12,257 nucleotides of DNA, taken from the NCBI GenBank assembly GCA_937868025.1, contig CALMLJ010000347.1, positions 1 to 12,257 of the forward strand, written 5' to 3'. The notes under the pieces were generated by a model. That model was not told the origin of the DNA, ran no database searches, and saw nothing but the letters and a program-made list of their open reading frames with translations. This stretch comes from an uncultured Acidimicrobiaceae bacterium. GTDB taxonomy: Bacteria > Actinomycetota > Acidimicrobiia > Acidimicrobiales > Microtrichaceae. Shown one piece after another: positions 1 to 7,828 of the stretch (its first letter is position 1; each line of letters starts with the position of its first letter). A program made the translations under genes and the position numbers.

Positions 1-328
1 TGTCGGACCGCTTGACCCCCGGCGTCGTCGCCGCTCCGGCGGGTGTGCGGTTCACGACGATCGCCGCGGGCGCGCGGCACAGCGTCGCCGTCGGGAGCGA
101 CGGTGACACGTACGCGTGGGGCGACGACACCTACGGCCAAGTGGGCGACGACGCTGCGCTGTCGGACCGTGCGCTCCCGACGAAGGTCGCCCTCCCGCTG
201 GGTGTGCAGTTGAGCGGTGTCGCCGCCGGCGGCGATCACACCGTGGCGGTCGGACGCAATGGCCTGATCTACACGTGGGGCCTCGACGGTGGTGGCCAGC
301 TCGGCAATGACACTGCAACCGTCGACCA
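1..328 (+). repeat. RCC1 coding repeat, about 159-base period
   Basis: The ten bases TGTCGGACCG occur at 1-10 and again at 160-169, exactly 159 bases (53 codons) apart and at the same position in successive RCC1 blades. This shows the repeat unit at the DNA level. The following unit (around 310-328) has diverged in sequence. It is a coding repeat, not an independent element. Confidence 0.6.
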
Positions 329-419
329 GCCGACCGCGGTGGTGGCAGCGACCACCGCCGGTCGCACGCCGATCAGCGTGTCGGCCGGCTATTACCACTC
401 GGCCGCGATCCTCGGCTGA
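1..419 (+). CDS. RCC1-repeat (beta-propeller) protein, C-terminal fragment
   Basis: The frame is open from the left edge (first whole codon at base 3) to TGA at 417-419, so only the last 138 residues of a longer protein are seen. Two full RCC1-type repeats are visible, each with the pattern GxxHSxAVGxDGxxYxWGxxxxGQxGxD (AGARHSVAVGSDG...YAWG...YGQVGDD and AGGDHTVAVGRNG...YTWG...GGQLGND). A third, truncated repeat (SAGYYHSAAILG) closes the protein. RCC1 repeats fold as blades of a seven-bladed propeller; bacterial members are often secreted or surface-bound and serve protein-protein contacts, but there is no guanine-nucleotide-exchange role to claim here. The signal peptide and start lie outside the window. 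It is separated from the next gene by 118 bases, so shared transcription is uncertain. Family assignment is firm; its role is unknown. Confidence 0.88.
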   Translation, partial: SDRLTPGVVAAPAGVRFTTIAAGARHSVAVGSDGDTYAWGDDTYGQVGDDAALSDRALPTKVALPLGVQLSGVAAGGDHTVAVGRNGLIYTWGLDGGGQLGNDTATVDQPTAVVAATTAGRTPISVSAGYYHSAAILG

Positions 420-445
420 ACGTCGTGTCGGGAGGTCGCCCCGAG

Positions 446-461
446 TGTGGAGGATTCCACG
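446..461. promoter_or_regulatory. Candidate Crp/Fnr-type operator (dyad)
   Basis: The sequence TGTGGAGGATTCCACG contains a perfect 5-base inverted repeat, GTGGA-N4-TCCAC (447-460), and also keeps the GTG-N8-CAC core spacing of Crp-family sites (consensus TGTGA-N6-TCACA). It lies in the 118-base gap ahead of the long gene cluster, about 75 bases before the ATG at 538. Two Crp/Fnr-type regulators are encoded further down the window, which makes the match more interesting. Match to the outer bases is imperfect and binding is an inference. Confidence 0.35.
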
Positions 462-477
462 TTCGACCGTGTTCGAC
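461..477 (+). repeat. Short direct repeat GTTCGAC, 10-base period
   Basis: GTTCGAC occurs at 461-467 and 471-477, one helical turn apart, directly abutting the dyad at 446-461. Tandem half-sites one turn apart are a common arrangement for cooperative regulator binding, but TTCGAC is also a frequent hexamer in this GC-rich DNA, so chance is a real alternative. Confidence 0.3.
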
Positions 478-525
478 GCCACAGACGCGCTGGAGCCCTC
501 GTCGTACGGTCGCCATGGGCGGAAT

Positions 526-534
526 GGGGGAGGA
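526..534 (+). promoter_or_regulatory. Strong ribosome binding site for the Tat-signal gene
   Basis: GGGGGAGGA (core GGAGG at 529-533) sits four bases before ATG 538. It is the best Shine-Dalgarno match in the window and decides the start of the 1074-residue protein over in-frame upstream codons back to 289, which would overlap the RCC1 gene. A strong site here suggests that this gene opens the operon. Confidence 0.8.
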
Positions 535-537
535 ACG

Positions 538-3500
538 ATGAGCGAGGACATCGAGGGTCCGCACGACGAGCCGCGTGGCCCGTTCCGGGTCGACCGCCGC
601 ACGTTCCTGGTCGGGACGGGTCTGGTTGCGGCGGCGGCGGTCCAGTACTCCGAGCTGCTCACCGGCTCGGAGCTCACCAACGCGCTCGCAGGGCCGACGG
701 GCCCTCCGTCGCTCACTCGTATGCTCCGGCGGCGGGAGGACTTCCTCAACCTCCGGTTCGACTTCTACAACCTCGTCCGCGACACCCGCGCCGGCGCGAA
801 GCCACAGCTGATCCGCAAGCTCTCCACGCGACCGGCCTACGTCGTCGTGGCGTTCCCCCCGCAGAGCCTGGTCGAGACGACCTACCCGGCGAACGCCGCC
901 GACCCGACGACCCGGCCGGTGCGCAACTTCCTCGCCGCACCGAGCCGTCTCGGGTTCGCGTTGCCACCGGCGACCACGGCGATTCCGTTCACGGTCGACG
1001 GGCTGCTCAGCTGGATCGGCTGGGAGCCGGCCGTCGTCACGACCGCGAACACGTACACACTCCTCCTGCGGCCCGTGCCCGAGGAGCCGGCCGCCTGGCA
1101 GACCGCGCTCGAGCTGCCGTGGGGGATGATCCTGTCGCCGGGAAGCAGCCAGACGTGGGCGCACGCGACACAGCCGGTGACCCACAACGGCCGGACCGAG
1201 CTCTGGCACACGCGACTCGCGAACCGACGGTTCGACGTGACCGGTCCCGGTGCTCTCGACGAGCGGAACACGCCCGATCGGACCATCCGCTCGGTGTGGG
1301 CCGTTCCCCACCTGTTCCCCGGCGAGGGACTGCCCGGCCAGAAGGACCCGAGCCTGAACTTCCCGATCCCCGGCGAGGACCGGGCGACGCTCACCGTTCA
1401 GATGTCGGACCAACGAAACAGCGCGAGCCGGCCGGCCCACGCGAACAAGCTCATGTTGTCGGCCTTGGGAGGCTGGCTCGACATCGACGGGTCCTGGCCC
1501 AAGCCGTATTCGAAAGCGCTCTGGCGACACGTTTCGACCATGGGTCGCGATCACTACGTGAAGATCGTGACGCGAGGGTTCCTCTACCCGTTCGGTCACC
1601 CCGCGGTGTTCATCGCCACGACCGAGCGGAAGCTGAGCCCCCGGAACAACCCGATGAGCGGCTACCTCCGCAAGACGTTGCAGATCCTGGTCGTGGATCC
1701 CGTGGTCGAGTACGGCGCCGGCACCAGCCACCCCAATGTCTCGGCCCTGCGTCGCTTCCCGTTCCGGCGCATCGAGATGTTGACCACCGCGACACCACCT
1801 CTCGCCGCTCCTGCCGAGAACGCGTTCGGCACCCCGACGGTGACCGTCGCAGGCGTCTCGTCTCCCGTGCTCTTCGACCTGGCACTCACCGACCTCGACG
1901 GCAACGAGTCCCGGGTGTCGATGCCGCTCGTCTTCAACCCGCAGACTCCGCCGCCGCAGTCGGAGCCAGACCCCGAGAACTACCAGTCGGGCCTCCTCGT
2001 CGGGACGTTCGCGCAGATGGCGCAGGCGTTCACCGCCGCGCAGAACAGCGCGTTCGGATCGCAGCCCGGCCACCTCGGCGGCTCGGTGCCCTTGCGCGGG
2101 CAACGCGTCACCTTCGCTCCACCGTCGGCGGACCACCCCGACCGTTCGACCTTTGCGACGAGGGCGATCAAATTCGGTGCCGTCACCGCGGCAACGGTGG
2201 CCGACGGTTGGAAGGACACGGCGGCCGAAACGATTCGTCCCGCGGTCGACCTCGTGTCCGGCACGCCTGCGTTCGCTGCGGTCGTCGACACGGCCCGGGT
2301 GCAGGTCGACTCGCTCGCTGCCATCCAGGGTGCCGACGCCACGGTCGACATCCGCCACGCGGCGTCGTTCGTGAAGCTCCGCGGTGCCGCCGACTCGGTC
2401 GTCGAAGCCGGCTTCGATGCGCTCAACCAGGGCGGCACGTTCGCGGAGTTGGTCGATGCCAACGGCGCGGCGAGGACGCTGGCGTCGAGCCTCGCCGGCG
2501 AGGCGGCCGGGGGGCTGACCAACCTCGACCTGAAGCTCGCCGGGCTCTCGCGCGACCTCGGGCCCGTCGGCGACCTGGCCAATCTCGCTCAGGGCAAGTT
2601 CGACCCGTCGGTCTACCTCGAGGCGCTCTCCGCGAAGTTGCTCGGCGCGGTGAAGCTGACCGACCTCATCCCGACGACGGGTGGCAAGGCCCCGGCCGAC
2701 AAGGCCCCGAGGATCGTGACCGATCTCGAGTATCCCAACGGTGACCGCACCAAGTTGCCGATCGCGTCGCTCACCAAACTCGACTGGACCCCGGGAGCGA
2801 AGTCCGTCGAGCCGGCCTTCTTCGTCACGCCGGGTTCGACGAAGTTCGAGATCCACGGCCTCATCCACACCGACTTCCAGGATCCCACTCGCACGACCAC
2901 GCGCTTCTGGGGGCTGCTGACCGACGTCACCGTGAAGCTGTTCGGCGACTCGCCGTTCATGATCATCCCGGTCCGGCGGGTCGCCTTCGAGGCGAAGACC
3001 GGCGCCAAGACCAGCTTCGACATCGATCTCGGTGAGATCACGTTCGGCGAACCCCTCACGTTCGTGACCGAACTCGCCAAGCTCCTGCGGTTCGGGGGAG
3101 CGGGCGGCCCGTACGTCGACGTCACCACGGCCGGCGTCAACGCCGGCGTGAACGTCATGCTGCCGAACATCCAGTTGGGGAGCTTCCAACTGTCGAACGT
3201 GGCGTTCTCGGTCGCGGCGCACCTGCCGTTCAACGGCGAGTTCAGCGTCGACTTCTCGTTCTGCAGCCGGGAGCACCCCTCCACGCTCACCGTCTCGTGT
3301 TTCGGGGGCGGCGCCTGGGTGACCATTGCGATCGGCGTCGCCGGCATCAGCAAGCTCGACGTCGGCTTCGAGCTCGGGGCGGCCGTCTCACTGAACCTGG
3401 GCGTGGCCAGCGCCGAGGTGCACGTCTTCGCCGGGATCTACCTCACCATCGAGAAGGGCAAGGATCCCGAGGCGCAGATGGGGGGCTACCTGCGGGTCGG

Positions 3501-3762
3501 TGGGACGGCATGTGTGCTCGGCGTGGTCACGGTGTCGATCGAGATCCAACTCGACATCAAGTTCGACCCGGCCAACCTCAAGGCCGTCGCGAAGGGGAAC
3601 CTCCACCTCGAGGTCGACGTCTTCATGGTGTCGAAGAGCTTCGACGTCGAGATCGAGAAGCGCTTCGGCGCCACTGCGAACGACCCCGGCTTCAAGGACC
3701 AGGTGAACACCCAGGCCGCCTGGGACGACTACTGCGACGCGTTCGCGACGATCGGGAGCTGA
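538..3762 (+). CDS. Tat-exported large protein of unknown function (1074 aa)
   Basis: The start is fixed by a strong ribosome binding site at 526-534. Residues 1-51 form a twin-arginine signal: D19-R20-R21-T-F-L, a hydrophobic stretch (VGTGLVAAAAV) and a probable ALA cut site after residue 51. Tat substrates are exported folded. Three regions can be told apart by composition: a mixed alpha/beta region (about 52-480), an Ala-rich, probably helical region (about 481-717), and a long beta-rich, Gly-rich region (about 729-1060) of alternating polar and hydrophobic residues that suggests stacked strands. Cysteines in the C-terminal region are C909, C921, C992 and C1066; the tail reads WDDYCDAFATIGS (1062-1074). 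I recognise no enzyme motif. From memory, similar Cys-Phe-Gly-rich segments and WxxYCxAF tails occur in other large uncharacterised bacterial proteins, but I cannot name a family. The next gene starts 5 bases after this stop, implying joint expression. Confidence 0.85.
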   Translation: MSEDIEGPHDEPRGPFRVDRRTFLVGTGLVAAAAVQYSELLTGSELTNALAGPTGPPSLTRMLRRREDFLNLRFDFYNLVRDTRAGAKPQLIRKLSTRPAYVVVAFPPQSLVETTYPANAADPTTRPVRNFLAAPSRLGFALPPATTAIPFTVDGLLSWIGWEPAVVTTANTYTLLLRPVPEEPAAWQTALELPWGMILSPGSSQTWAHATQPVTHNGRTELWHTRLANRRFDVTGPGALDERNTPDRTIRSVWAVPHLFPGEGLPGQKDPSLNFPIPGEDRATLTVQMSDQRNSASRPAHANKLMLSALGGWLDIDGSWPKPYSKALWRHVSTMGRDHYVKIVTRGFLYPFGHPAVFIATTERKLSPRNNPMSGYLRKTLQILVVDPVVEYGAGTSHPNVSALRRFPFRRIEMLTTATPPLAAPAENAFGTPTVTVAGVSSPVLFDLALTDLDGNESRVSMPLVFNPQTPPPQSEPDPENYQSGLLVGTFAQMAQAFTAAQNSAFGSQPGHLGGSVPLRGQRVTFAPPSADHPDRSTFATRAIKFGAVTAATVADGWKDTAAETIRPAVDLVSGTPAFAAVVDTARVQVDSLAAIQGADATVDIRHAASFVKLRGAADSVVEAGFDALNQGGTFAELVDANGAARTLASSLAGEAAGGLTNLDLKLAGLSRDLGPVGDLANLAQGKFDPSVYLEALSAKLLGAVKLTDLIPTTGGKAPADKAPRIVTDLEYPNGDRTKLPIASLTKLDWTPGAKSVEPAFFVTPGSTKFEIHGLIHTDFQDPTRTTTRFWGLLTDVTVKLFGDSPFMIIPVRRVAFEAKTGAKTSFDIDLGEITFGEPLTFVTELAKLLRFGGAGGPYVDVTTAGVNAGVNVMLPNIQLGSFQLSNVAFSVAAHLPFNGEFSVDFSFCSREHPSTLTVSCFGGGAWVTIAIGVAGISKLDVGFELGAAVSLNLGVASAEVHVFAGIYLTIEKGKDPEAQMGGYLRVGGTACVLGVVTVSIEIQLDIKFDPANLKAVAKGNLHLEVDVFMVSKSFDVEIEKRFGATANDPGFKDQVNTQAAWDDYCDAFATIGS
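3754..3758 (+). promoter_or_regulatory. Ribosome binding site overlapping the end of the upstream gene
   Basis: GGGAG at 3754-3758 ends nine bases before ATG 3768 and lies inside the last codons of the Tat-signal gene, whose TGA is at 3760-3762. A second GGAG at 3764-3767 touches the ATG and is too close to serve. The arrangement points to translational coupling between the two giant genes. Confidence 0.6.
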
Positions 3763-3767
3763 CGGAG

Positions 3768-6700
3768 ATGGCTGGTTCGGAGACGATCATCTGGACGGCG
3801 CTGCCGAACGGTGTCGACACCGCCCGCGGGGTGGTTCGCCTGTCGGCGCACGTCGGGCTCCGGGTCTTCCCCGCTCCCGGGTCCGGCACCCTCGGCGGCT
3901 TCGCCGTCGGCCGTTGGCCCGAGCTCGGGTGGGACCTGTCGGTCGAGGTGAGCGGCCCAGGTGGCACCGCGCTCGTCCCCGCGACGCGCATCGCGCCGGG
4001 TCCGGGCCTGACCGGTCCCGACGTCGATCTGTGGAACCGGCTGTTCCCGCCCGCCACCGACGTGGTCGGGTACCCGGTGTCCGACCTACCGACCCGCACC
4101 ATCCGGTCGGCACCGGTCACCAATCTGCGGACGTTGGTCGCGCAGGCATGGGAGGAATGGGCCCGCCGGTGGCCCACGTCGATTCCCACGACGTTCGACA
4201 TCTTCCCGCGAGAGGGCGGCCCGTTCAGGCCTGCGACTCCCATCTTCACGGGAGACCTGGCCACCGGTCTCGCTGCTCACGAAGATCGGCTCGCCGGTGT
4301 CAAGGCGCTGCCCAGCCCGGTCCCGGGTTCTGCGGGTCACGACCCGGCCCGTGATCCGGTGCGCGACCTGCTCGAGCACACGCGGTTCTTCCACCGCCCG
4401 AGCTCGGTCCACGGCGCCCGCGGCGCGAGCACCATCGACGTCGTCGAGGCGCCGCACTTCGACTTCCACGAGGTGCTGGCGATGGTCGGTCAACACCCCG
4501 TACTGATGCGTCGGTTGGGCCTCGTCATCGATCTGGAGGTGCCGTTCTCGGCGTTGGCGTCGGTTGCCGGCGCCCAACTCGTGCTCACGCGGATCGTTCC
4601 CACTCCGCAGGTAGCGCTGGCGGCGGGTGTCCGAACCGTGCTGCCCCAGACGGCCTCGACGCTGACCTCCACGTCGTTCGTCGCCCGCCCCGGACCTGGC
4701 AACGACGACCTCGCTGCCGGCGCGCTGCGGTTCGACAACGCAGCGATGTTCCGCCCGATCGAGTTCGACGTCGACGGTGCCGCGCTCAAGCTCGGCAACT
4801 ACGGCCGGGAGCTCGAGGGCCTCGGTGCCGTGGACGCCGAACGCCCGCAGGGTTCAGCGCCGTTCCCGGCGCTCCGCTCGTTCGGGCTCGGGGTCAATCG
4901 ACGCAACCACGCCGTCGCCAAGGCGGCGCGCTTCGCGCAGATGGGCGCGTTCGAGCAGGCGATCCTCGGCGGGAACCCCCCGCTGCTGTACGCGGAGCAC
5001 CTCGTGCGGGGCCTCCGGATCCATGTTCACGACGGGCGCTGGCGATCCCTCCTGCGGCGGCGCGGGCGCTACGTCGTCGGGCGGGGCGCGGACACCGTCG
5101 TCATCGAGAGTGCCGATGAGGGGTGGGTCACGGCGGCGCCGACGTCGAGCGTCGCAGCGCCGGGGGCCACGGCCGATCCCGACCTCTACCTGCAGGAATC
5201 GTTGTTCCTCTGGTCGGGCTGGAGCCTCGCTGCGCCACGCCCGGGACTCGCGCTCGACGACAACCAGCAACTGGTCGAGTCGGAGGTCAACCGTGTTCCG
5301 GAGGGCTCGAACGTCACGCTCAACGCGACCTTCCGCCCCGAACCGGGGAGCCTTCCCTCACTCCGCTTCGGACGCGCCTACCGGTTCCGGGCCCACACCG
5401 TCGACCTCGCGGGCAACAGCCTGCCGTTCGGCGACGAGCTGCTCGTCAACGGGTCGGGCCCGACCAGTCCCGACGTCGTCCACCGACGGTTCGACCCGAT
5501 CGAGCAACCGGCAGTGCTGTTGCGGCGGCCGCGGACCGAGGGCGAGACCGTCGAGCGTGTGGTGATCCGCACCGATCCCGACCTCCCGCCGTCGGCGGTG
5601 ACCCCGGCCGAGCGTCACATCGCCCCGCCCCGCACGTCGCAGCTCACCGCCGAACAGCACGGGCTGTTCGACATCGACGGTCGGCTCGACCACGGGCTGT
5701 ACACGACCTTGTGCCGGCGAGATGCGTTCACCCTGGCCAATTCCCCGCAGGCGACCGTCGAGCCGAGCGGACCTGGTGATCCCGACGGCGTCCCGGCGTC
5801 GGTCTACTACGACCTCGATGCGATCGACATCCGATACCTCACCGATCCGCTGGCGGCCGGAGTGTTGCTTCGCGACGTCCCGGGAGCGCCCGACGGGCGG
5901 CTCGTCGTGCCGTTCACGCGGATCGGTGACCGGTGGCCCGACCGCCGGAGCGTCCGCCTACGACTGATCGAGGGCACCGGCGCCCCGACCGTCGTCGACT
6001 CGGCGACGGGCGCGATCGTCACCATCCAGGTGCCCAAGGGGTCGACGAACGTCGTCCGCTACAACTCGTGGATGGACCCGGCGACCCCGGGGCTCGAGAA
6101 CCTGCTCGGGGTGCTCACCTTCCTCGAGCTCGGTCCGCCCGAGAGCGCGGCGAACACCCGGGCGACGATCCTCCGCAGCGAGGCGTGGATGGTGACGCCC
6201 TACCGTGAACTGACGTTGGTCAGCGCGTCACGGCGGCCCGTCCTCGAGCCGAAGCTCGCCTCACTCGTGGCGACCCGCTCGGTGGGTTCGACGGTCGCGA
6301 CGCTGACCGCGACGCTGACCCGGCACCGGCCGAGCACGGCGCGCATCGAGGTCATGGCCAACTGGACCGACCACGTCGACCCTGGGCTCCCGCTCGACAC
6401 CTACCCGTCGATGGCAGCCGCGCTCGCCGCACCCGGCCCGACCACGGTGAGTGCGCGGGCTCGGGCGTTCGAGGTGCCCGTGGGATCTTCCGACGAACCT
6501 GCAGCGGGCGACGTGCAGCGTGCCGACCTGCGCCATGACCTCGGCGACACGCGACATCGGAGCGTCACGTATACGCCGGTGGCGACGAGCGCGTTCGCGG
6601 AGTACTTCGTCGAACGGGCGACCCCGACGCTCGTCGGCGTCGTCCCGGTCACCGTGTCGCCCGACGGGTTCGTCGACGGATCCGTCCGCGTGACCGACGT

Positions 6701-7817
6701 GTCCCGCGCGACCGCCTACGAGATCGGGACCGATGTCGAGGTCGACCATGCCGCCGGAACCGTCCGACGGCTCGACCCCTCGACGGTGCCCGACGGCTCC
6801 GCCGTCGAGATCGCCTTCGTCCGTCCCGATGTCACGCGTGTCGGCCCCCCGGTCACGATCGAGGTCCCGAGCACGGCCCGGCCGGCATCACCGGCGGTGC
6901 GCTACCTCGTCCCCACCTTCCGGTGGCAGAAGGGCGGCGACGGGGTGATCAGGCGAACGAGCAACCGCAAGGGCAACGCCGTTCGTGTGTGGCTCGACCG
7001 CCCGTGGTTCTCGTCGGGGGACGGTGAGATGCTCGGTGTCGTCATCGAGCAACGGGCCCGGTTCGGCACCAACACGCCTGCGGCTCCGGCGACGCTCTCG
7101 CCGTACGTCTCCCAGTTCGGCAACGACCCCATCAGCGGCGGTGGCAACGTGACCGGCTCGAAGCCGCAGTTGTCGGCCTTTCCGTTGCGCAGTGCGTCGG
7201 CAACGGGACGGTCACTGGCCGAGCTGCCCGGGACGGTCGTCGACGTCGCGGCCCACGCGGTCTCGTTCGACGACCAGCGGAAGCTCTGGTACTCCGACAT
7301 CGAGGTCAACGCGGGCGGCTCGTACTTCCCGTTCGTGCGCCTCGCGCTCGCCAGGTACCAGCCGGCGTCGGTCGCCGGGGTCGAGTTGTCGCCCGTGGTC
7401 CTGGCCGACTTCATTCAACTCACGCCCGACCGCGCGGCCACCGTCACGTTCGATCCTCTCGATCCACGGAAGGTCACCCTCACCGTGACGGGCCGGTCGT
7501 ACACGTCGTTCGCCGATCAGAACGGCAACCCCCAGGCATCGCCGACGCTGATGGAGGTGTGGGTCGAACGGCAGGACATCGCCGGGGCGGGCGACCTGTC
7601 GTGGGCGCCCCCGGCCGGCGCGGTCGCAGTCCCCCTCACGGGGTCGGTCGACGTCGACGGTGCCGCCTCCTGGACCGGCACGATCACGTTGCTCGGCAAC
7701 CGGTTCACGACGCCTCAACGACTCGTGATCGACGAGTACGAGCAACGACCGATGCACAACGTCGACGTTCGGTCGGGCGGTCGGCGGATCGTCTACTCGG
7801 ACATCATCCGACTGTGA
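3768..7817 (+). CDS. Giant beta-rich protein of unknown function (1349 aa), partner of the Tat-signal protein
   Basis: ATG 3768 follows the upstream stop by 5 bases with GGGAG nine bases ahead. The N-terminus (MAGSETIIWTALPNG) has no signal peptide, there is no membrane segment, and the whole protein has one cysteine (C649). Predicted structure by eye is mainly beta, with Ig/fibronectin-like stretches. Recognisable blocks, in order: WSGWSLAAPRPG (482-493), YRFRAHTVDLAGNS (538-551), HDLGDTRHR (923-931) with FAEYF (943-947), VWLDRPWFSSGDGE (1074-1087), and WYSDIEVNAGGSYFPFVR (1174-1191) followed by ALARYQP. From memory such blocks recur in large uncharacterised bacterial proteins, which suggests one conserved family, but I cannot name it. 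No catalytic motif is seen. Tight coupling to a Tat-exported protein suggests they work together. It could be exported with that partner or stay in the cytoplasm. Confidence 0.85.
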   Translation: MAGSETIIWTALPNGVDTARGVVRLSAHVGLRVFPAPGSGTLGGFAVGRWPELGWDLSVEVSGPGGTALVPATRIAPGPGLTGPDVDLWNRLFPPATDVVGYPVSDLPTRTIRSAPVTNLRTLVAQAWEEWARRWPTSIPTTFDIFPREGGPFRPATPIFTGDLATGLAAHEDRLAGVKALPSPVPGSAGHDPARDPVRDLLEHTRFFHRPSSVHGARGASTIDVVEAPHFDFHEVLAMVGQHPVLMRRLGLVIDLEVPFSALASVAGAQLVLTRIVPTPQVALAAGVRTVLPQTASTLTSTSFVARPGPGNDDLAAGALRFDNAAMFRPIEFDVDGAALKLGNYGRELEGLGAVDAERPQGSAPFPALRSFGLGVNRRNHAVAKAARFAQMGAFEQAILGGNPPLLYAEHLVRGLRIHVHDGRWRSLLRRRGRYVVGRGADTVVIESADEGWVTAAPTSSVAAPGATADPDLYLQESLFLWSGWSLAAPRPGLALDDNQQLVESEVNRVPEGSNVTLNATFRPEPGSLPSLRFGRAYRFRAHTVDLAGNSLPFGDELLVNGSGPTSPDVVHRRFDPIEQPAVLLRRPRTEGETVERVVIRTDPDLPPSAVTPAERHIAPPRTSQLTAEQHGLFDIDGRLDHGLYTTLCRRDAFTLANSPQATVEPSGPGDPDGVPASVYYDLDAIDIRYLTDPLAAGVLLRDVPGAPDGRLVVPFTRIGDRWPDRRSVRLRLIEGTGAPTVVDSATGAIVTIQVPKGSTNVVRYNSWMDPATPGLENLLGVLTFLELGPPESAANTRATILRSEAWMVTPYRELTLVSASRRPVLEPKLASLVATRSVGSTVATLTATLTRHRPSTARIEVMANWTDHVDPGLPLDTYPSMAAALAAPGPTTVSARARAFEVPVGSSDEPAAGDVQRADLRHDLGDTRHRSVTYTPVATSAFAEYFVERATPTLVGVVPVTVSPDGFVDGSVRVTDVSRATAYEIGTDVEVDHAAGTVRRLDPSTVPDGSAVEIAFVRPDVTRVGPPVTIEVPSTARPASPAVRYLVPTFRWQKGGDGVIRRTSNRKGNAVRVWLDRPWFSSGDGEMLGVVIEQRARFGTNTPAAPATLSPYVSQFGNDPISGGGNVTGSKPQLSAFPLRSASATGRSLAELPGTVVDVAAHAVSFDDQRKLWYSDIEVNAGGSYFPFVRLALARYQPASVAGVELSPVVLADFIQLTPDRAATVTFDPLDPRKVTLTVTGRSYTSFADQNGNPQASPTLMEVWVERQDIAGAGDLSWAPPAGAVAVPLTGSVDVDGAASWTGTITLLGNRFTTPQRLVIDEYEQRPMHNVDVRSGGRRIVYSDIIRL

Positions 7818-7823
7818 AGGGGA
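7817..7823 (+). promoter_or_regulatory. Ribosome binding site deciding a GTG start
   Basis: AAGGGGA at 7817-7823 begins on the last base of the upstream stop codon and sits five bases before GTG 7829. It favours that start over GTG 7814 (which overlaps the previous stop as GTGA but has no site before it) and over ATG 7844 (which has a weaker GGGG at 7831-7834 ahead of it). Confidence 0.55.
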
Positions 7824-7828
7824 CTGGC

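Noticed and set aside
428..444. Hairpin TCGGG-N7-CCCGA after the RCC1 gene as a terminator
   Set aside because: The stem is only five pairs and no T-run follows, so it does not qualify as an intrinsic terminator.
505..510. TACGGT as a -10 promoter element before the Tat-signal gene
   Set aside because: No acceptable -35 element lies 16-19 bases upstream; the nearest TTCGAC is 27 bases away.
289..537. Upstream extension of the Tat-signal gene to 289
   Set aside because: It would overlap the RCC1 gene by more than 100 bases, is Arg/Pro-rich, and would bury the Tat signal 83 residues inside the protein.
447..2744. A 765-codon plus-strand open frame overlapping the Tat-signal gene in another frame
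   Set aside because: It is Arg/Pro-rich low-complexity translation, whereas the frame starting at 538 has a strong ribosome binding site, Tat signal and sensible composition.
373..3276. A 967-codon open frame on the minus strand opposite the Tat-signal gene
   Set aside because: Its translation is dominated by Arg, Glu and Gly with no domain, it has no ribosome binding site, and it follows the mirror of the GC-rich third-position pattern of the plus-strand gene.
3297..3767. Upstream extension of the 1349-residue gene to 3297
   Set aside because: The extra 157 residues are Arg/Gly-rich shadow sequence inside the preceding gene; ATG 3768 follows that gene's stop with GGGAG nine bases ahead.
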